Of a DNA stretch of 64,000 nucleotides, positions 36,587 through 46,361 are shown in pieces; position 1 is the stretch's first letter, and every line of letters begins with the position of its first letter. Made by a program: the position numbers and the translations under genes. The DNA comes from an uncultured Flavobacteriaceae bacterium (lineage in GTDB: Bacteria > Bacteroidota > Bacteroidia > Flavobacteriales > Flavobacteriaceae), in NCBI GenBank assembly GCA_947494205.1, contig CANLUH010000002.1:414109-478108 (forward strand), given 5' to 3'. The notes under the pieces were generated by a model. It saw only the letters and a list, made by a program, of their open reading frames with translations, did not search any database and was not told where the DNA came from.

Positions 36587-37801
36587 TTAATCTTCCCAGA
36601 ATTCTGGTTGTATGTTAGATGAGAATGTAGTACAATCACCACATTCTGGATTTACTATTCTGTAGTTTGGAAAACTACCAAAAACAAGTTTATATTCTCT
36701 AAAATCGACGAGTCCGTATAATAAATTACGTTCGTCTGGATCGCCATCTGTTTCTGCAGATTGCGTGTCTAGATAGTTTAAATCTAATACGTTACACTCA
36801 AAGAAATATGGTGGGTCAGGCAATCCGAAATCTGCCGAATTAAAATAAATTCGTTGTTCATCTACAGCACTTACTTCAAAAAAGCCAATAACACGGTCAT
36901 TATTGTTTGTTGATTCTATGTTACCAAAAATAAATCCTGGCTGGCTTTGCGATAGAATGCTTTCTATATTGCCTAAATCGTTAAGTGTTCTGTAGAAGGT
37001 ATAGGCTTCTATGTTTTGTGTATATTGTTTAACTAGAATACTATATCGGGTTCTAATTTTGCTAGTATTAGTTGCTAATTTTTTTACAGGAAAACGAGAG
37101 ATTGTATTTTCATTTAAAATACTAGTTGTGTATTGTATAATATCTGTTTGGGTTTTAGAGGTAAAACAAATGCGTTCTTCTTGTTCCCTAGGTGTTATTA
37201 TAATATCATAGGTTTGTACACCATTGGTAACATTGTAATTTTCAAAAGAGATATCAAAATTAGAATGATGTGGTGCTACTATTTTATAGGTTTCTTCATA
37301 TTCATATCTAAAATATTCTGCTCCAGTAGTTTCATTGTTACTATCTACTAATACTTGTATACTTTCTTCACCTGCATCGTTTATAATATATTCTGGATAT
37401 AAGTTATCTATTTGAGATACTGGGGGTAATGTTGTTGTGCTAGAAGTAAATGTTTTGCCATCATTTGTAGCAATATCTAAAGTGTAAAAACGATTAGGTT
37501 CTGCTTCAAACTCAATATCTGAAACATAAACGCCATCAGTATTTTGAGAAAAACTGTATGTATTATTTAAGTTGTCTGTAATATTCACTATTGCATTGTT
37601 TTCTATTACTGGTTCGCTGTTTGATTCTAATAAATAGGTTCTAGATAGCTTTATGTCTTGATATTTTAATTCGTTAGTAATTGTTGTTTCTACTACTAAA
37701 ACACTTTCAAAATTTTCAGTTTCAAGTTCGAAGGTTTCTCTACAGCTTATATTTATTAAAGCTGTAAGTAATATAAATGATATGTATTTTTTATTAATCA
37801 T
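36587..37801 (-). CDS. DUF4249-family lipoprotein, tandem copy 5
   Basis: Outer-membrane or surface lipoprotein of the DUF4249 family, 404 aa from the ATG at 37801. The lipobox is INISC, followed by RETFELETENFESVLVVE, the typical start of the family. Shared family blocks are RYEYEETYKIVAPHH, RYSILVKQYTQNIEAYTFY, QPGFIFGNI and the C-terminal NPECGDCTTFSSNIQPEFWED with two close cysteines. It is the last of five adjacent paralogues transcribed after a TonB receptor. DUF4249 proteins are thought to work with TonB receptors in outer-membrane uptake or assembly; the ligand is unknown. Confidence 0.85.
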   Translation of the reverse strand: MINKKYISFILLTALINISCRETFELETENFESVLVVETTITNELKYQDIKLSRTYLLESNSEPVIENNAIVNITDNLNNTYSFSQNTDGVYVSDIEFEAEPNRFYTLDIATNDGKTFTSSTTTLPPVSQIDNLYPEYIINDAGEESIQVLVDSNNETTGAEYFRYEYEETYKIVAPHHSNFDISFENYNVTNGVQTYDIIITPREQEERICFTSKTQTDIIQYTTSILNENTISRFPVKKLATNTSKIRTRYSILVKQYTQNIEAYTFYRTLNDLGNIESILSQSQPGFIFGNIESTNNNDRVIGFFEVSAVDEQRIYFNSADFGLPDPPYFFECNVLDLNYLDTQSAETDGDPDERNLLYGLVDFREYKLVFGSFPNYRIVNPECGDCTTFSSNIQPEFWED

Positions 37802-37803
37802 AA

Positions 37804-39051
37804 TTAATCTTCCCAAAAATCGGGTTGTATATTTGATGCAACGGTGGTACAATCTCCACATTCTGGACTTACAATTTTCCAATTACCAGTTATATTTACT
37901 GGAACTTCTATTATGGAATAATTATAATTAAATTCTTTAAAAGTAGTTAATAGCCTATATATTTCGCTACGATTGTTGTTAACAGGAGGGGAACATAACC
38001 CACATGACATGTTTATTGAATAGTCCAATATTCTTATATCGCATTCATATAAATAACTAGGTTGTACTAAATCAAAATCATTGTAATTAAAATATATTCT
38101 TTTATTAGAAACAGAACTTACATCAAAAAAGCCAACAACTCTCTTATCTGTATTTTTATTAGTTATGTTGCTTTGTATATAACCTGGTTGATTTTCAGAT
38201 AAAATACTTTCATTATTACCAAAAAGACTAAGTGTTTTGTAGAAAGTAAATGCTTCAAGGCTTTGGGTGTATTGCTTTACTAATATACTGTAGCGATCTC
38301 TAATTATACTATTGTTTGTAGTAATAAAACGTATAGGTAATCGGTCTATAATGTTATTATTTAAATTACTTGTGGTGGTTTGAATAATTTCTGTATTATT
38401 TTTAGAAATGAAGCAGGTTTTTTCTTCTTGCTCTCTTAATACAAATTCTGTATCGAAGGTAACGGAATCTCCATTTGGGTCTAATACGAAATTAGTTAAA
38501 ACAGCTTCATAATCAGAGTGGTATGGCGCAACTACTTTGTACGTTTCTTCATATTCATATCTAAAATATTGAGCATTATTATTATCATTATTGCTATCTA
38601 AAAAAACTTGTATTCCTATTCCTGTAGATTCATTATTAACTAGGTCTGCATATAAATTATCTATTTGAGAAGCAGCAGGTAATATAGATGGGGTAGAACT
38701 ATATTGTTCTCCATCATTAGTTGTAATTTCTAAAGTATATGCTCTATTATATTCTGCTTTAAATTCTATGGTTGATAAATAAGAGTTTCCATTACTTTGC
38801 GTAAAACTATAGTTGTTTCCTAAATCATCAACAACGTTTACAGTAGCATTATTTTCGAAAACTTGTTCTTCTTCTTCTAATGCATAAGTTCTAGAGAGTT
38901 TTATTTCTTGTTGCTTAAATTCATCTGTAATGGTACCTTCTACCACTAAAGTATTTTCAAAGGTTTGTGTTTCTATAGTAAACTCTTCAGTACAACTAAC
39001 AAGTAGTATGCTTATTAGAATAAAAATAGATATGTGTGTGTTTTGTTTCAT
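37804..39051 (-). CDS. DUF4249-family lipoprotein, tandem copy 4
   Basis: 415 aa from the ATG at 39051, lipobox LLVSC (CTEEFTIETQTFEN). It has the same block order as its neighbours: EYNRAYTLEITTNDG, RYEYEETYKVVAPYH, RYSILVKQYTQSLEAFTFY, QPGYIQSNI and SPECGDCTTVASNIQPDFWED. It carries an extra Cys-rich loop near residues 345-360 (SMSCGLCSPP). The next paralogue's gene starts 2 bp after its stop, the spacing used for the previous copies too. Confidence 0.85.
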   Translation of the reverse strand: MKQNTHISIFILISILLVSCTEEFTIETQTFENTLVVEGTITDEFKQQEIKLSRTYALEEEEQVFENNATVNVVDDLGNNYSFTQSNGNSYLSTIEFKAEYNRAYTLEITTNDGEQYSSTPSILPAASQIDNLYADLVNNESTGIGIQVFLDSNNDNNNAQYFRYEYEETYKVVAPYHSDYEAVLTNFVLDPNGDSVTFDTEFVLREQEEKTCFISKNNTEIIQTTTSNLNNNIIDRLPIRFITTNNSIIRDRYSILVKQYTQSLEAFTFYKTLSLFGNNESILSENQPGYIQSNITNKNTDKRVVGFFDVSSVSNKRIYFNYNDFDLVQPSYLYECDIRILDYSINMSCGLCSPPVNNNRSEIYRLLTTFKEFNYNYSIIEVPVNITGNWKIVSPECGDCTTVASNIQPDFWED

Positions 39052-39053
39052 AA

Positions 39054-40352
39054 TTAATCTTCCCAAAAATCGGGTTGTATGTTTGATCCAACTGTTGTGC
39101 AATTGCAGCATTCTGGATTGGCTATTCGCCAAATATTTTCACCTACTGGTCTTGGATCTATAGTACTATAATAATTAAAGTCTGTAGACAGCCTATATAT
39201 TTCTCTCCTTTGATTTAAAGACATATCTAGTAGTGTATTGTCGTTATAATTAAAGGATAATTCATTACATTCATAAATATACCTTGGCGTTTCTATATTA
39301 AAATCTGTTGCATTAAAAAAGATTCTTTTTTCTGAAACTGAGGATACATCAAAAAAGCCAATAATCTTTTCTTCAGGATTGTTTATAGCATTGATGTTAC
39401 CTTGAACAAAACCAGGTTGGTTTTCTGAAAGGATATTGTCATTATTTCCTAATTGATTTAAAATGTTATAAAATGCATACGATTCTTGATTTTGAACATA
39501 TTGCCTAACGAGAATACTATATTGGTCTCTTAAAATACTAACATCTTCTAAGGTTTTATTTTCCTCTATTTCTTCTTGTTCTATAGGTTCGTCTCCTTTT
39601 TCTTCTGATATAAAACGTATAGGAAAACGTAACACTGTATTTTCACTTAAATTGCCTGTATTGGTTTGAATTATGTTTTTGTTGATTGCAGAGGCATAAC
39701 ATGTTTCTTCTTCTTGAACTCTAAGTATTACATCAGTATCGTAAAATACATTTAATTCGAATCCTAAAGGTGTTGGAGAGTAAATTTCTACATAGTTTGA
39801 AAACACGGCTTCTAAAGGTATGTATAAAGGCGCTACTATTTTATAAGTTTCTTCATATTCGTATCTAAAAAACTGAGCGGATGAGGATTGATTATTACTA
39901 TCCACAAAAACTTGGACTCCAGGTCCTTTATTTTCGTCTACATATTCGGCGTACAATTCATCTATTTGTGAAATAGGAGTAAGTTGTGTGTCTTTGGATT
40001 TGTATATGTTACCATTACTGGTTATAATTTCTAAGTTATATATAAGGTTTGGTTGTGCTTGGAATTCTAAAGTAGAAACATATACTCCTAAACTGTTTTG
40101 AACAAAAGTGTAGCTGTTTTGCTGGTTATCTGTAACAGTTACTATTGCATCATTTTCTATAGCTTGTTCGTTTTGTTCTAATAAAATAGTTCTAGATAAC
40201 TTTATAGTTTGTCTTTTAAATTCATTAGTTATAGTACCTTCTACCACTAGAGCATTTTCGAAGCTTTGTGTTTCTAGTGGTAATTTTTCTATGCAACTAG
40301 TGTTTACTAAGCATAGTAAAATATAAAATAATATAACGTGTGTTTTTTTCAT
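39054..40352 (-). CDS. DUF4249-family lipoprotein, tandem copy 3
   Basis: 432 aa from the ATG at 40352, lipobox VNTSC. It is very close to copy 2: both share ELYAEYVDENxGPGVQVF, the acidic insertion EEKGDEPIEQEEIEENKTL before the RxxYSILVRQYVQNQES block, and the ending NPECCNCTTVGSN with a third cysteine. This insertion is absent from the other three copies, so copies 2 and 3 are the youngest duplicates. Confidence 0.85.
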   Translation of the reverse strand: MKKTHVILFYILLCLVNTSCIEKLPLETQSFENALVVEGTITNEFKRQTIKLSRTILLEQNEQAIENDAIVTVTDNQQNSYTFVQNSLGVYVSTLEFQAQPNLIYNLEIITSNGNIYKSKDTQLTPISQIDELYAEYVDENKGPGVQVFVDSNNQSSSAQFFRYEYEETYKIVAPLYIPLEAVFSNYVEIYSPTPLGFELNVFYDTDVILRVQEEETCYASAINKNIIQTNTGNLSENTVLRFPIRFISEEKGDEPIEQEEIEENKTLEDVSILRDQYSILVRQYVQNQESYAFYNILNQLGNNDNILSENQPGFVQGNINAINNPEEKIIGFFDVSSVSEKRIFFNATDFNIETPRYIYECNELSFNYNDNTLLDMSLNQRREIYRLSTDFNYYSTIDPRPVGENIWRIANPECCNCTTVGSNIQPDFWED

Positions 40353-40354
40353 AG

Positions 40355-41638
40355 TTAATCTTCCCAAAAATCTGGTTCAACATTAGATCCAACGGTTGTG
40401 CAATTACAGCATTCTGGATTTGCTATTCGCCAAATACTTTCGCCAACTGGTCTTGGATCTATTGTACTGTAATAATTAAAATTTGTAGATAGCCTGTGTA
40501 TTTCTCTTCTTTGGTTTAAAGTCATATCTGCTATGGTATTGTCGTTATAATCTAATAACACTTCATTACACTCATAAATGTATCTAGGTGTATCTAAATT
40601 AAAATCTGCTGCGCTAAAAAATATTCTTTTCTCGGATACTGAGGATACATCAAAAAAGCCAATAACCTTTTCATCAGTATTATTTAAAGCATTAATGTTG
40701 CCTTGAACAAAACCGGGCTGATTTTCTGAAAGAATACTTTCACTATTTCCTAATTGATTTAAAATATCGTAAAAAGCATACGATTCTTGATTTTGAACAT
40801 ATTGCCTAACGAGAATACTGTATCTGTCTCTTAAAATACTAACATCTGGTAATGTTTTATTCTCTTCTATTTCTTCTTGTTCTATGGGTTCGTCTCCTTT
40901 TTCTTCCGAAATGAATCGTATAGGAAAGCGTAACACCGTATTTTCATTTAAATCACCTGTATTAGTTTGTATAATATTCTTGTTTGTCGCCAACGCATAG
41001 CATGTTTGTTCTTCTTGAGTTCTAATAATTACATCTGTATCATAGAATACATTTATATCAACTCCCAAAATTTCTATATAATTAGAAAACACAACTTCTA
41101 TGGGAATGTATAAAGGAGCTACTATTTTATAGGTTTCTTCATATTCGTATCTAAAAAATTGAGCATTTGAGTTTTGATTATCACTATCTATAAATACTTG
41201 AACGCCGGGACCATTATTTTCATCTACATATTCGGCATATAACTCGTCTATTTGCGAAATGGGAGTAAGTTCTACTCCTGAAGATTTATAGGAGTTACCA
41301 TTACTTCTAGTGATGTTTAAGCTATAAATTAGATTTGGTTGTGCTGCAAACTCAATAGAGGAAACATACTCGCCAAGACTGTTTTCTAAAAAAGTATAAC
41401 TGTTCTGCATATTGTCATTAACAGTTACGATAGCATCATTTTCTATAATAAGTTCACTTTCTTCTAAAAACGATGTTCTAGATAGTTTTATGGTTTGCCT
41501 TTTAAATTCATTAGTTATAGTACCTTCTACCACTAGAATACTTTCAAAATTTTCTGTTTCTAATGGTAAGTTTTCTATACAGCTAATGTTTGTTAGGCAG
41601 AACAGAATAAAAATAGATTTATAATATTTTTGTTTCAT
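40355..41638 (-). CDS. DUF4249-family lipoprotein, tandem copy 2
   Basis: 427 aa from the ATG at 41638, lipobox TNISC (CIENLPLETENFES). It is the near-twin of copy 3, with the same acidic insertion EEKGDEPIEQEEIEENKTL and the ending NPECCNCTTVGSN. It differs mainly in the region after VVFSNYIEIL, where copy 3 is longer. Divergence is concentrated in loops, as expected for lipoproteins that meet different ligands or immune-like pressures at the surface. Confidence 0.85.
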   Translation of the reverse strand: MKQKYYKSIFILFCLTNISCIENLPLETENFESILVVEGTITNEFKRQTIKLSRTSFLEESELIIENDAIVTVNDNMQNSYTFLENSLGEYVSSIEFAAQPNLIYSLNITRSNGNSYKSSGVELTPISQIDELYAEYVDENNGPGVQVFIDSDNQNSNAQFFRYEYEETYKIVAPLYIPIEVVFSNYIEILGVDINVFYDTDVIIRTQEEQTCYALATNKNIIQTNTGDLNENTVLRFPIRFISEEKGDEPIEQEEIEENKTLPDVSILRDRYSILVRQYVQNQESYAFYDILNQLGNSESILSENQPGFVQGNINALNNTDEKVIGFFDVSSVSEKRIFFSAADFNLDTPRYIYECNEVLLDYNDNTIADMTLNQRREIHRLSTNFNYYSTIDPRPVGESIWRIANPECCNCTTVGSNVEPDFWED

Positions 41639-41640
41639 AA

Positions 41641-42885
41641 TTAATCTTCCCAAAAATCGGGTTGTATATTAGATGCTACTGAGGTACAATCACCACATTC
41701 TGGATTTACTATTTCAAAAATAGTACTAGTAGGAGTAAGTGGTGGAGTATTACTATTTACCACTAATTGAAAATTAGAAGCAGTTATAAGTGAATACAAG
41801 CGTTCTCTTTCTTCTGGATCTCCATCAAAAAAACTTGGTAAAGTATCATTATAATCTAATGTTAGTACTGTACAATTATATAAATAATCAGGTTGAGTAA
41901 TATTAAAATCCGAAAAATCAAAGTAGATTCGTTTTTCACTATAACTAGAGACTTCAAAAAAACCAATAACTCTTTCGGCTTTATTTGTAATTGAAAACAT
42001 ATTACCATTAATAAACCCTGGTTGATTAGATGATAAAATACTTTCTATGTTTCCTAACTCTGCCATAGTTTTATAAAATGTATAGGCTTCTATATTTTGT
42101 ATGTATTGTTTTACTAAAATGGAATATCTGTCTCTAATAGTTCCACTAGTAGTGCTAATTTTTTTTATACCAAACCTTGAGACAATATTATCTAAAAGAG
42201 TATTAGTAGAAGTTTGTATAATTTTTGAATTTGTCTTTGTTTTAAAGCATGTTTCTTGTTCGTAATCACTGTCTTCAAAACCTATATCGTATATTACAGT
42301 ATTATCGGGTAATATATCATGATTAGATAATACTAATTCAACAGGGCTGGTGTAAGGCGCAACTATTTTATACGTTTCTTCGTATTCGTATCTAAAATAC
42401 TCTGCTCCTGAATTAGAATTGTCACTGTCTACATATATCTCTATAACTTCTCCTAAATCTGAATCGTTAACTAACTCTGGATATAATTCATCTATTTGAG
42501 AAGTAGGGCTTAACGATGTAGGAGTAGAATTATATTCTTTACCATCGTTAGTAATAATTTCTAATGTATATAAATTATTTGGCGTGGCTTGAAAAGCAAT
42601 ATCCGAAACATAAACACCTTCTGTATTTTGAGAAAAAGAGTAGTTGTTTCCTTGGTTATCTTTAACTATTACGACAGCAAAATTTTCTATAGTTTCTGTG
42701 CTTTCTTCAAGTAAAAAGGTTTTAGATAGTTTAACTTCTTGGCGCTTTAATTGATTTGTTATTACAGATTCTACAACAAGAACACTTTTAAAATCTTGTG
42801 TTTTAATTTCGAAAGGTTCTGTACAATTATAAAACAAAAAAATGCTAATAATAATTATAAACTTATGTATATATTTTATTATCAT
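41641..42885 (-). CDS. DUF4249-family lipoprotein, tandem copy 1
   Basis: 414 aa, lipobox FYNC (CTEPFEIKTQDFKS). It is the first DUF4249 copy after the TonB receptor, starting 1 bp after its stop, so translation is probably coupled. It has RYEYEETYKIVAPYT, RYSILVKQYIQNIEAYTFY, QPGFINGNM and the ending NPECGDCTSVASNIQPDFWED. It lacks the acidic insertion of copies 2 and 3 and pairs best with copy 5. Confidence 0.86.
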   Translation of the reverse strand: MIIKYIHKFIIIISIFLFYNCTEPFEIKTQDFKSVLVVESVITNQLKRQEVKLSKTFLLEESTETIENFAVVIVKDNQGNNYSFSQNTEGVYVSDIAFQATPNNLYTLEIITNDGKEYNSTPTSLSPTSQIDELYPELVNDSDLGEVIEIYVDSDNSNSGAEYFRYEYEETYKIVAPYTSPVELVLSNHDILPDNTVIYDIGFEDSDYEQETCFKTKTNSKIIQTSTNTLLDNIVSRFGIKKISTTSGTIRDRYSILVKQYIQNIEAYTFYKTMAELGNIESILSSNQPGFINGNMFSITNKAERVIGFFEVSSYSEKRIYFDFSDFNITQPDYLYNCTVLTLDYNDTLPSFFDGDPEERERLYSLITASNFQLVVNSNTPPLTPTSTIFEIVNPECGDCTSVASNIQPDFWED

Positions 42886-42886
42886 T

Positions 42887-45616
42887 TTAAAATTTAAAAT
42901 TATAAGTTATCGTTGGTACAGGTATTGCAAATATTGACGTTTTAAAGGCTTCTATTTTTCCATCGTTATTTACAAAAAACACAGAGTAAGGATTGTTTCT
43001 TCCTAATACGTTATATACCGAAATATTCCAGAAACTATGCGCTAACTTCTTTATTTTGTGGTTGCCTTCTATGTTTACACCAAGATCTAAACGGTAGTAA
43101 TCTGGGATTCTAAATTCGTTTCTATCGCTATATAATACTTGCTCGCTACCCGCAAATGTGAATTTACCAATAGGGTAGGTGATTGGGCGGCCTGTTTGAT
43201 AGATAAAGTTTGCCGAAAAACTAAAACGGTTAGTTAATTTAAAATTTGTGACTAAGCTTATATCATGTGGTTTATCGTAGTTAGCAGGAAAAAAATCACC
43301 ATTGTTAACTTGTTCTTGAGGTATGTCGCTATTTAATCTTAATAAGGCTCTAGAGTAACTATAACCTAACCAACCATTAAACTTTCCTTTCTTCTTTTTT
43401 AATAAAAATTCTACACCATACGCTTTGCCTTCTCCTTGTAAAAGTTCTTGTTCTATGTTTTCATTTAATATTAATTCGGCACCAACCTTATAATCTAAAA
43501 TGTCATTCATTTTTTTGTAATACCCTTCTAGGCTAATTTCAATATCGCTGTCTTCAAGATTTTTATACAATCCTAATGAGATTTGACTAGCTCTTTGTGG
43601 TTTCGTATTTAAATCTGAAAGTTTCCAAGTATCCGTTGGAGATATTGTTGTATTATTTGATAGTAAATGCAAATATTGAATCGTTGTATTGTAACTCGCT
43701 TTTACTGAAAGGTTAGGAGATAATAAGTAACGTGCGGAAAGCCTGAATTCGGGACCACCGTATGTTTTTATTGCTTCGTTATTACCAAACTCTCTGACTT
43801 CGCTAATGGTAGATTCGTTTCTAGGTACACCGTCTTCATATACGTTTTGTGTTCTTGGCCCTAAAGCGGTAAATGTTGAAAAACGAACACCTAAATCGAA
43901 TAGTAATTTATCATTAAATTCAAATAAATCGGAAATATAAATTGCGGATTCTAAACCTTTTTCTCTTCCTAAATTAACAGGTTCTATAATAGAATTGTCG
44001 CCTAGTGGTTTTACATTTCCTGGATCTATTTGATAGAGTTTTGTGCTTATTCCGTATTTAAATTTATGTTGATCACTGTGTAAGTAATCCATATTAAATT
44101 TTAATTGCGTTTCGTTTATTTTATAATCGAAATCGAAATTACTATTAGATTCTGCATCGTATTCAATACCGTATTTGTATTGACTATTAACGGCAATAAC
44201 TTCGGCTTTATGTTTATCGTTAAATTTATGATTCCATTTTAATGATGCCAAGGCATTGTTATAACTAAAAATAGAATCGGAAGTAATACTAAAGCGATCA
44301 TTACTGTAGTACCCTGTTGCTTGAAACTCATTGTTTTCATTTATTTTATGATTGTATTTTACAATACCATCATAAAAGGAGGCTTCGCTGTTTTGTAAAG
44401 ACTCTTCATCTAAAGATCTTAAAATCCAACCAGAATAGGTAGCTCTAGCTGCTGTAGTTAGAGAAATCTTATCTTTTACAATTGGTGTTTGTAGGTTTAA
44501 ACTTGTTGTAACTGGTCCTACAGCACCTTCTCCAGAGAACTTTTCGTAATTAGGTTCTTTACTTTTAATATCGAAAACAGAGGATAATCTACCACCATAT
44601 TCTGCAGGAATACTTGCCTTGTAAATATCTAGCGAACCTGTTGCAAATGGATTTATTGCAGAGAAAAAACCTAAAAAGTGTGAGGGACTGTATATAACGG
44701 CATCGTCTAATAATATTAGGTTCTGATCGGCACGACCACCTCTTACATTAAGGCCTGCTGAGCCTTCACCCGCTGTTGTAATTCCTGGTAATGTTGTTGC
44801 TATTTTTAAAATATCTCGTTCTCCAAAAACTACAGGTATATTTTTTAAACCTTCGATATCTATTTTATTAACACCCAGAACTGCTTCTTTAACATTATCG
44901 TTTTTAGAAGACTCAATAAATACTTCATCTAATTGTTCTGCTGCTTCTGCTACTTGTAATTTTACGCTACCATTTCCATAAACTAGTAATTCTTTTATTG
45001 TGTCGTCATAGCCTAAAAGTTTTGTTTCTAGAACAACAGGGCCAGACGGAACTGTTAGTGTAAATCGTCCGTTTTTGTTTGTTGTTGTTCTAATATCTGT
45101 GTTTTCTACAGAAATAATTAAACCATCTATAGGGGTGCCATTATCTTCATTGATAGCTCTTCCTTTTAGAGTGTATTCTTGCTTGTTTTCATTCTGATTT
45201 TGTTTACCTACGGTTTGTAGGTTTTTATTATCGTATTCGTTATAAAATAAAGCGTCATTATCGGTGTTTTTTATAGCAGTATTATCTTCAAAGAAGCCTT
45301 CTGGTAATTCATTATATATAATGCTATTATTAGTTAGAATAATAGTGTTTTCGTATATAAAGAAGTTAATAGACGAATCTTGTAATAGATCATTTAGTAT
45401 AAACTGCAATGATTTATTAGTGTAGGATTTGGTTATCGTTATGTCTTCAAACCAATCGTCTATAAAGTAAAATGACCGATTAGATTGCGTTTCAAGTTTT
45501 ACAATAGCATCTTTTAATGTTATCCCATCAAAACTAATATCTAGCGTATTGGTTTGAGCAAAAGATAATTGTATACTGAACAAGAATACTAAATAAAGGA
45601 TTATACTTTTTCTCAT
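42887..45616 (-). CDS. TonB-dependent outer-membrane receptor with STN domain
   Basis: 909-aa beta-barrel receptor. After a signal peptide (QLSFAQ) come an STN (secretin/TonB N-terminal) domain at residues ~25-95, a carboxypeptidase-regulatory-like domain at ~145-230 (YTLKGRAINEDNGTPIDG), the plug (GLNVRGGRADQNLILLDDAVIY, then EYGGRLSSVFDIKS) and a 22-strand-type barrel to the C-terminus. The N-terminal STN domain is typical of receptors that signal through an anti-sigma factor, but no sigma/anti-sigma pair is nearby; a two-component system lies upstream instead. Substrate unknown. It heads the five-copy DUF4249 operon. Confidence 0.92.
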   Translation of the reverse strand: MRKSIILYLVFLFSIQLSFAQTNTLDISFDGITLKDAIVKLETQSNRSFYFIDDWFEDITITKSYTNKSLQFILNDLLQDSSINFFIYENTIILTNNSIIYNELPEGFFEDNTAIKNTDNDALFYNEYDNKNLQTVGKQNQNENKQEYTLKGRAINEDNGTPIDGLIISVENTDIRTTTNKNGRFTLTVPSGPVVLETKLLGYDDTIKELLVYGNGSVKLQVAEAAEQLDEVFIESSKNDNVKEAVLGVNKIDIEGLKNIPVVFGERDILKIATTLPGITTAGEGSAGLNVRGGRADQNLILLDDAVIYSPSHFLGFFSAINPFATGSLDIYKASIPAEYGGRLSSVFDIKSKEPNYEKFSGEGAVGPVTTSLNLQTPIVKDKISLTTAARATYSGWILRSLDEESLQNSEASFYDGIVKYNHKINENNEFQATGYYSNDRFSITSDSIFSYNNALASLKWNHKFNDKHKAEVIAVNSQYKYGIEYDAESNSNFDFDYKINETQLKFNMDYLHSDQHKFKYGISTKLYQIDPGNVKPLGDNSIIEPVNLGREKGLESAIYISDLFEFNDKLLFDLGVRFSTFTALGPRTQNVYEDGVPRNESTISEVREFGNNEAIKTYGGPEFRLSARYLLSPNLSVKASYNTTIQYLHLLSNNTTISPTDTWKLSDLNTKPQRASQISLGLYKNLEDSDIEISLEGYYKKMNDILDYKVGAELILNENIEQELLQGEGKAYGVEFLLKKKKGKFNGWLGYSYSRALLRLNSDIPQEQVNNGDFFPANYDKPHDISLVTNFKLTNRFSFSANFIYQTGRPITYPIGKFTFAGSEQVLYSDRNEFRIPDYYRLDLGVNIEGNHKIKKLAHSFWNISVYNVLGRNNPYSVFFVNNDGKIEAFKTSIFAIPVPTITYNFKF

Positions 45617-45620
45617 AAAA

Positions 45621-46361
45621 TTAGTTCGTTTTAAGACTACTGTTAGTTATCGTTTCATCCAATCGCTTAGATAAGCCAACCATAAATTCGTAAGTGTTAC
45701 TTTTAGCTAGTAATCTATTGGATTCATAGTAAACGTTTATGGCATCTTCATAATCTGGAAAACGTTTACGAAGTGATTTGTAAGACTTGATTTTATATAC
45801 TTTTCCTTTTAAGTAGAGGAAGTAAAGATTTGTTTCATAAAAAATATAAACTAGTTTTTCGCCTTTAATGCGTTCTCTTACTTCTTTTTTGCGCTTAATA
45901 AGGAAAGTGAAATTATTGTTTGCAATAATCTGCTCGGCAAACCCTGACAAATCTTTACTTTTTAGTATATAATCAACATTTATAAAGTGATGGGTGTTAA
46001 TAGTAAACTGTTTTACTTTTTGCTTAATTAATTCGAGATTAACAAAGCTTTTTTCATCGTTTAGTTTACTTACTAAAACATCTTTAAAAGCATCGTACTT
46101 TATATCTATATTGTAAAAAGGTTCATTATCATATATAAGATCTCCTTTTACATATTCTGGCGAGTTGAAAAAATTATGATTGTCTTCAGATATTTTATAC
46201 AAATCATAGTATCTGTTACCGTTATAGAGTTTAGTACTTTGTAGTCCGACTAAACTATCGAAAAAGGTTAGTTTTTCGCTTTTTGTATTCAGTTCTTGTG
46301 CATGAGAACAAAGGATGCCTAAAAAAAGAAATGTAGTTAGTATTCGAGGTTTTTGTGTCAT
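45621..46361 (-). CDS. Secreted protein of unknown function preceding the TonB receptor
   Basis: 246 aa with a signal peptide (LGILCSHAQ). The body is mixed alpha/beta with DYILKSKDLSGFAEQIIANNNFTFLIKRKKEVRERI and YIFYETNLYFLYLKGKVYKIKSYKSL. I recall no named family, though similar proteins occur next to TonB-receptor/DUF4249 sets. It is 4 bp upstream of the receptor gene, so it is the first gene of the operon and probably a periplasmic accessory factor. Confidence 0.7.
   Translation of the reverse strand: MTQKPRILTTFLFLGILCSHAQELNTKSEKLTFFDSLVGLQSTKLYNGNRYYDLYKISEDNHNFFNSPEYVKGDLIYDNEPFYNIDIKYDAFKDVLVSKLNDEKSFVNLELIKQKVKQFTINTHHFINVDYILKSKDLSGFAEQIIANNNFTFLIKRKKEVRERIKGEKLVYIFYETNLYFLYLKGKVYKIKSYKSLRKRFPDYEDAINVYYESNRLLAKSNTYEFMVGLSKRLDETITNSSLKTN

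Noticed and set aside
36577..41653. Longer N-termini for the DUF4249 and macroglobulin-like genes (for example the RFLGRLIM extension)
   Set aside because: They overlap the upstream gene's end and lack signal peptides, whereas internal ATGs start clean lipoprotein signals 2-10 bp after each preceding stop.
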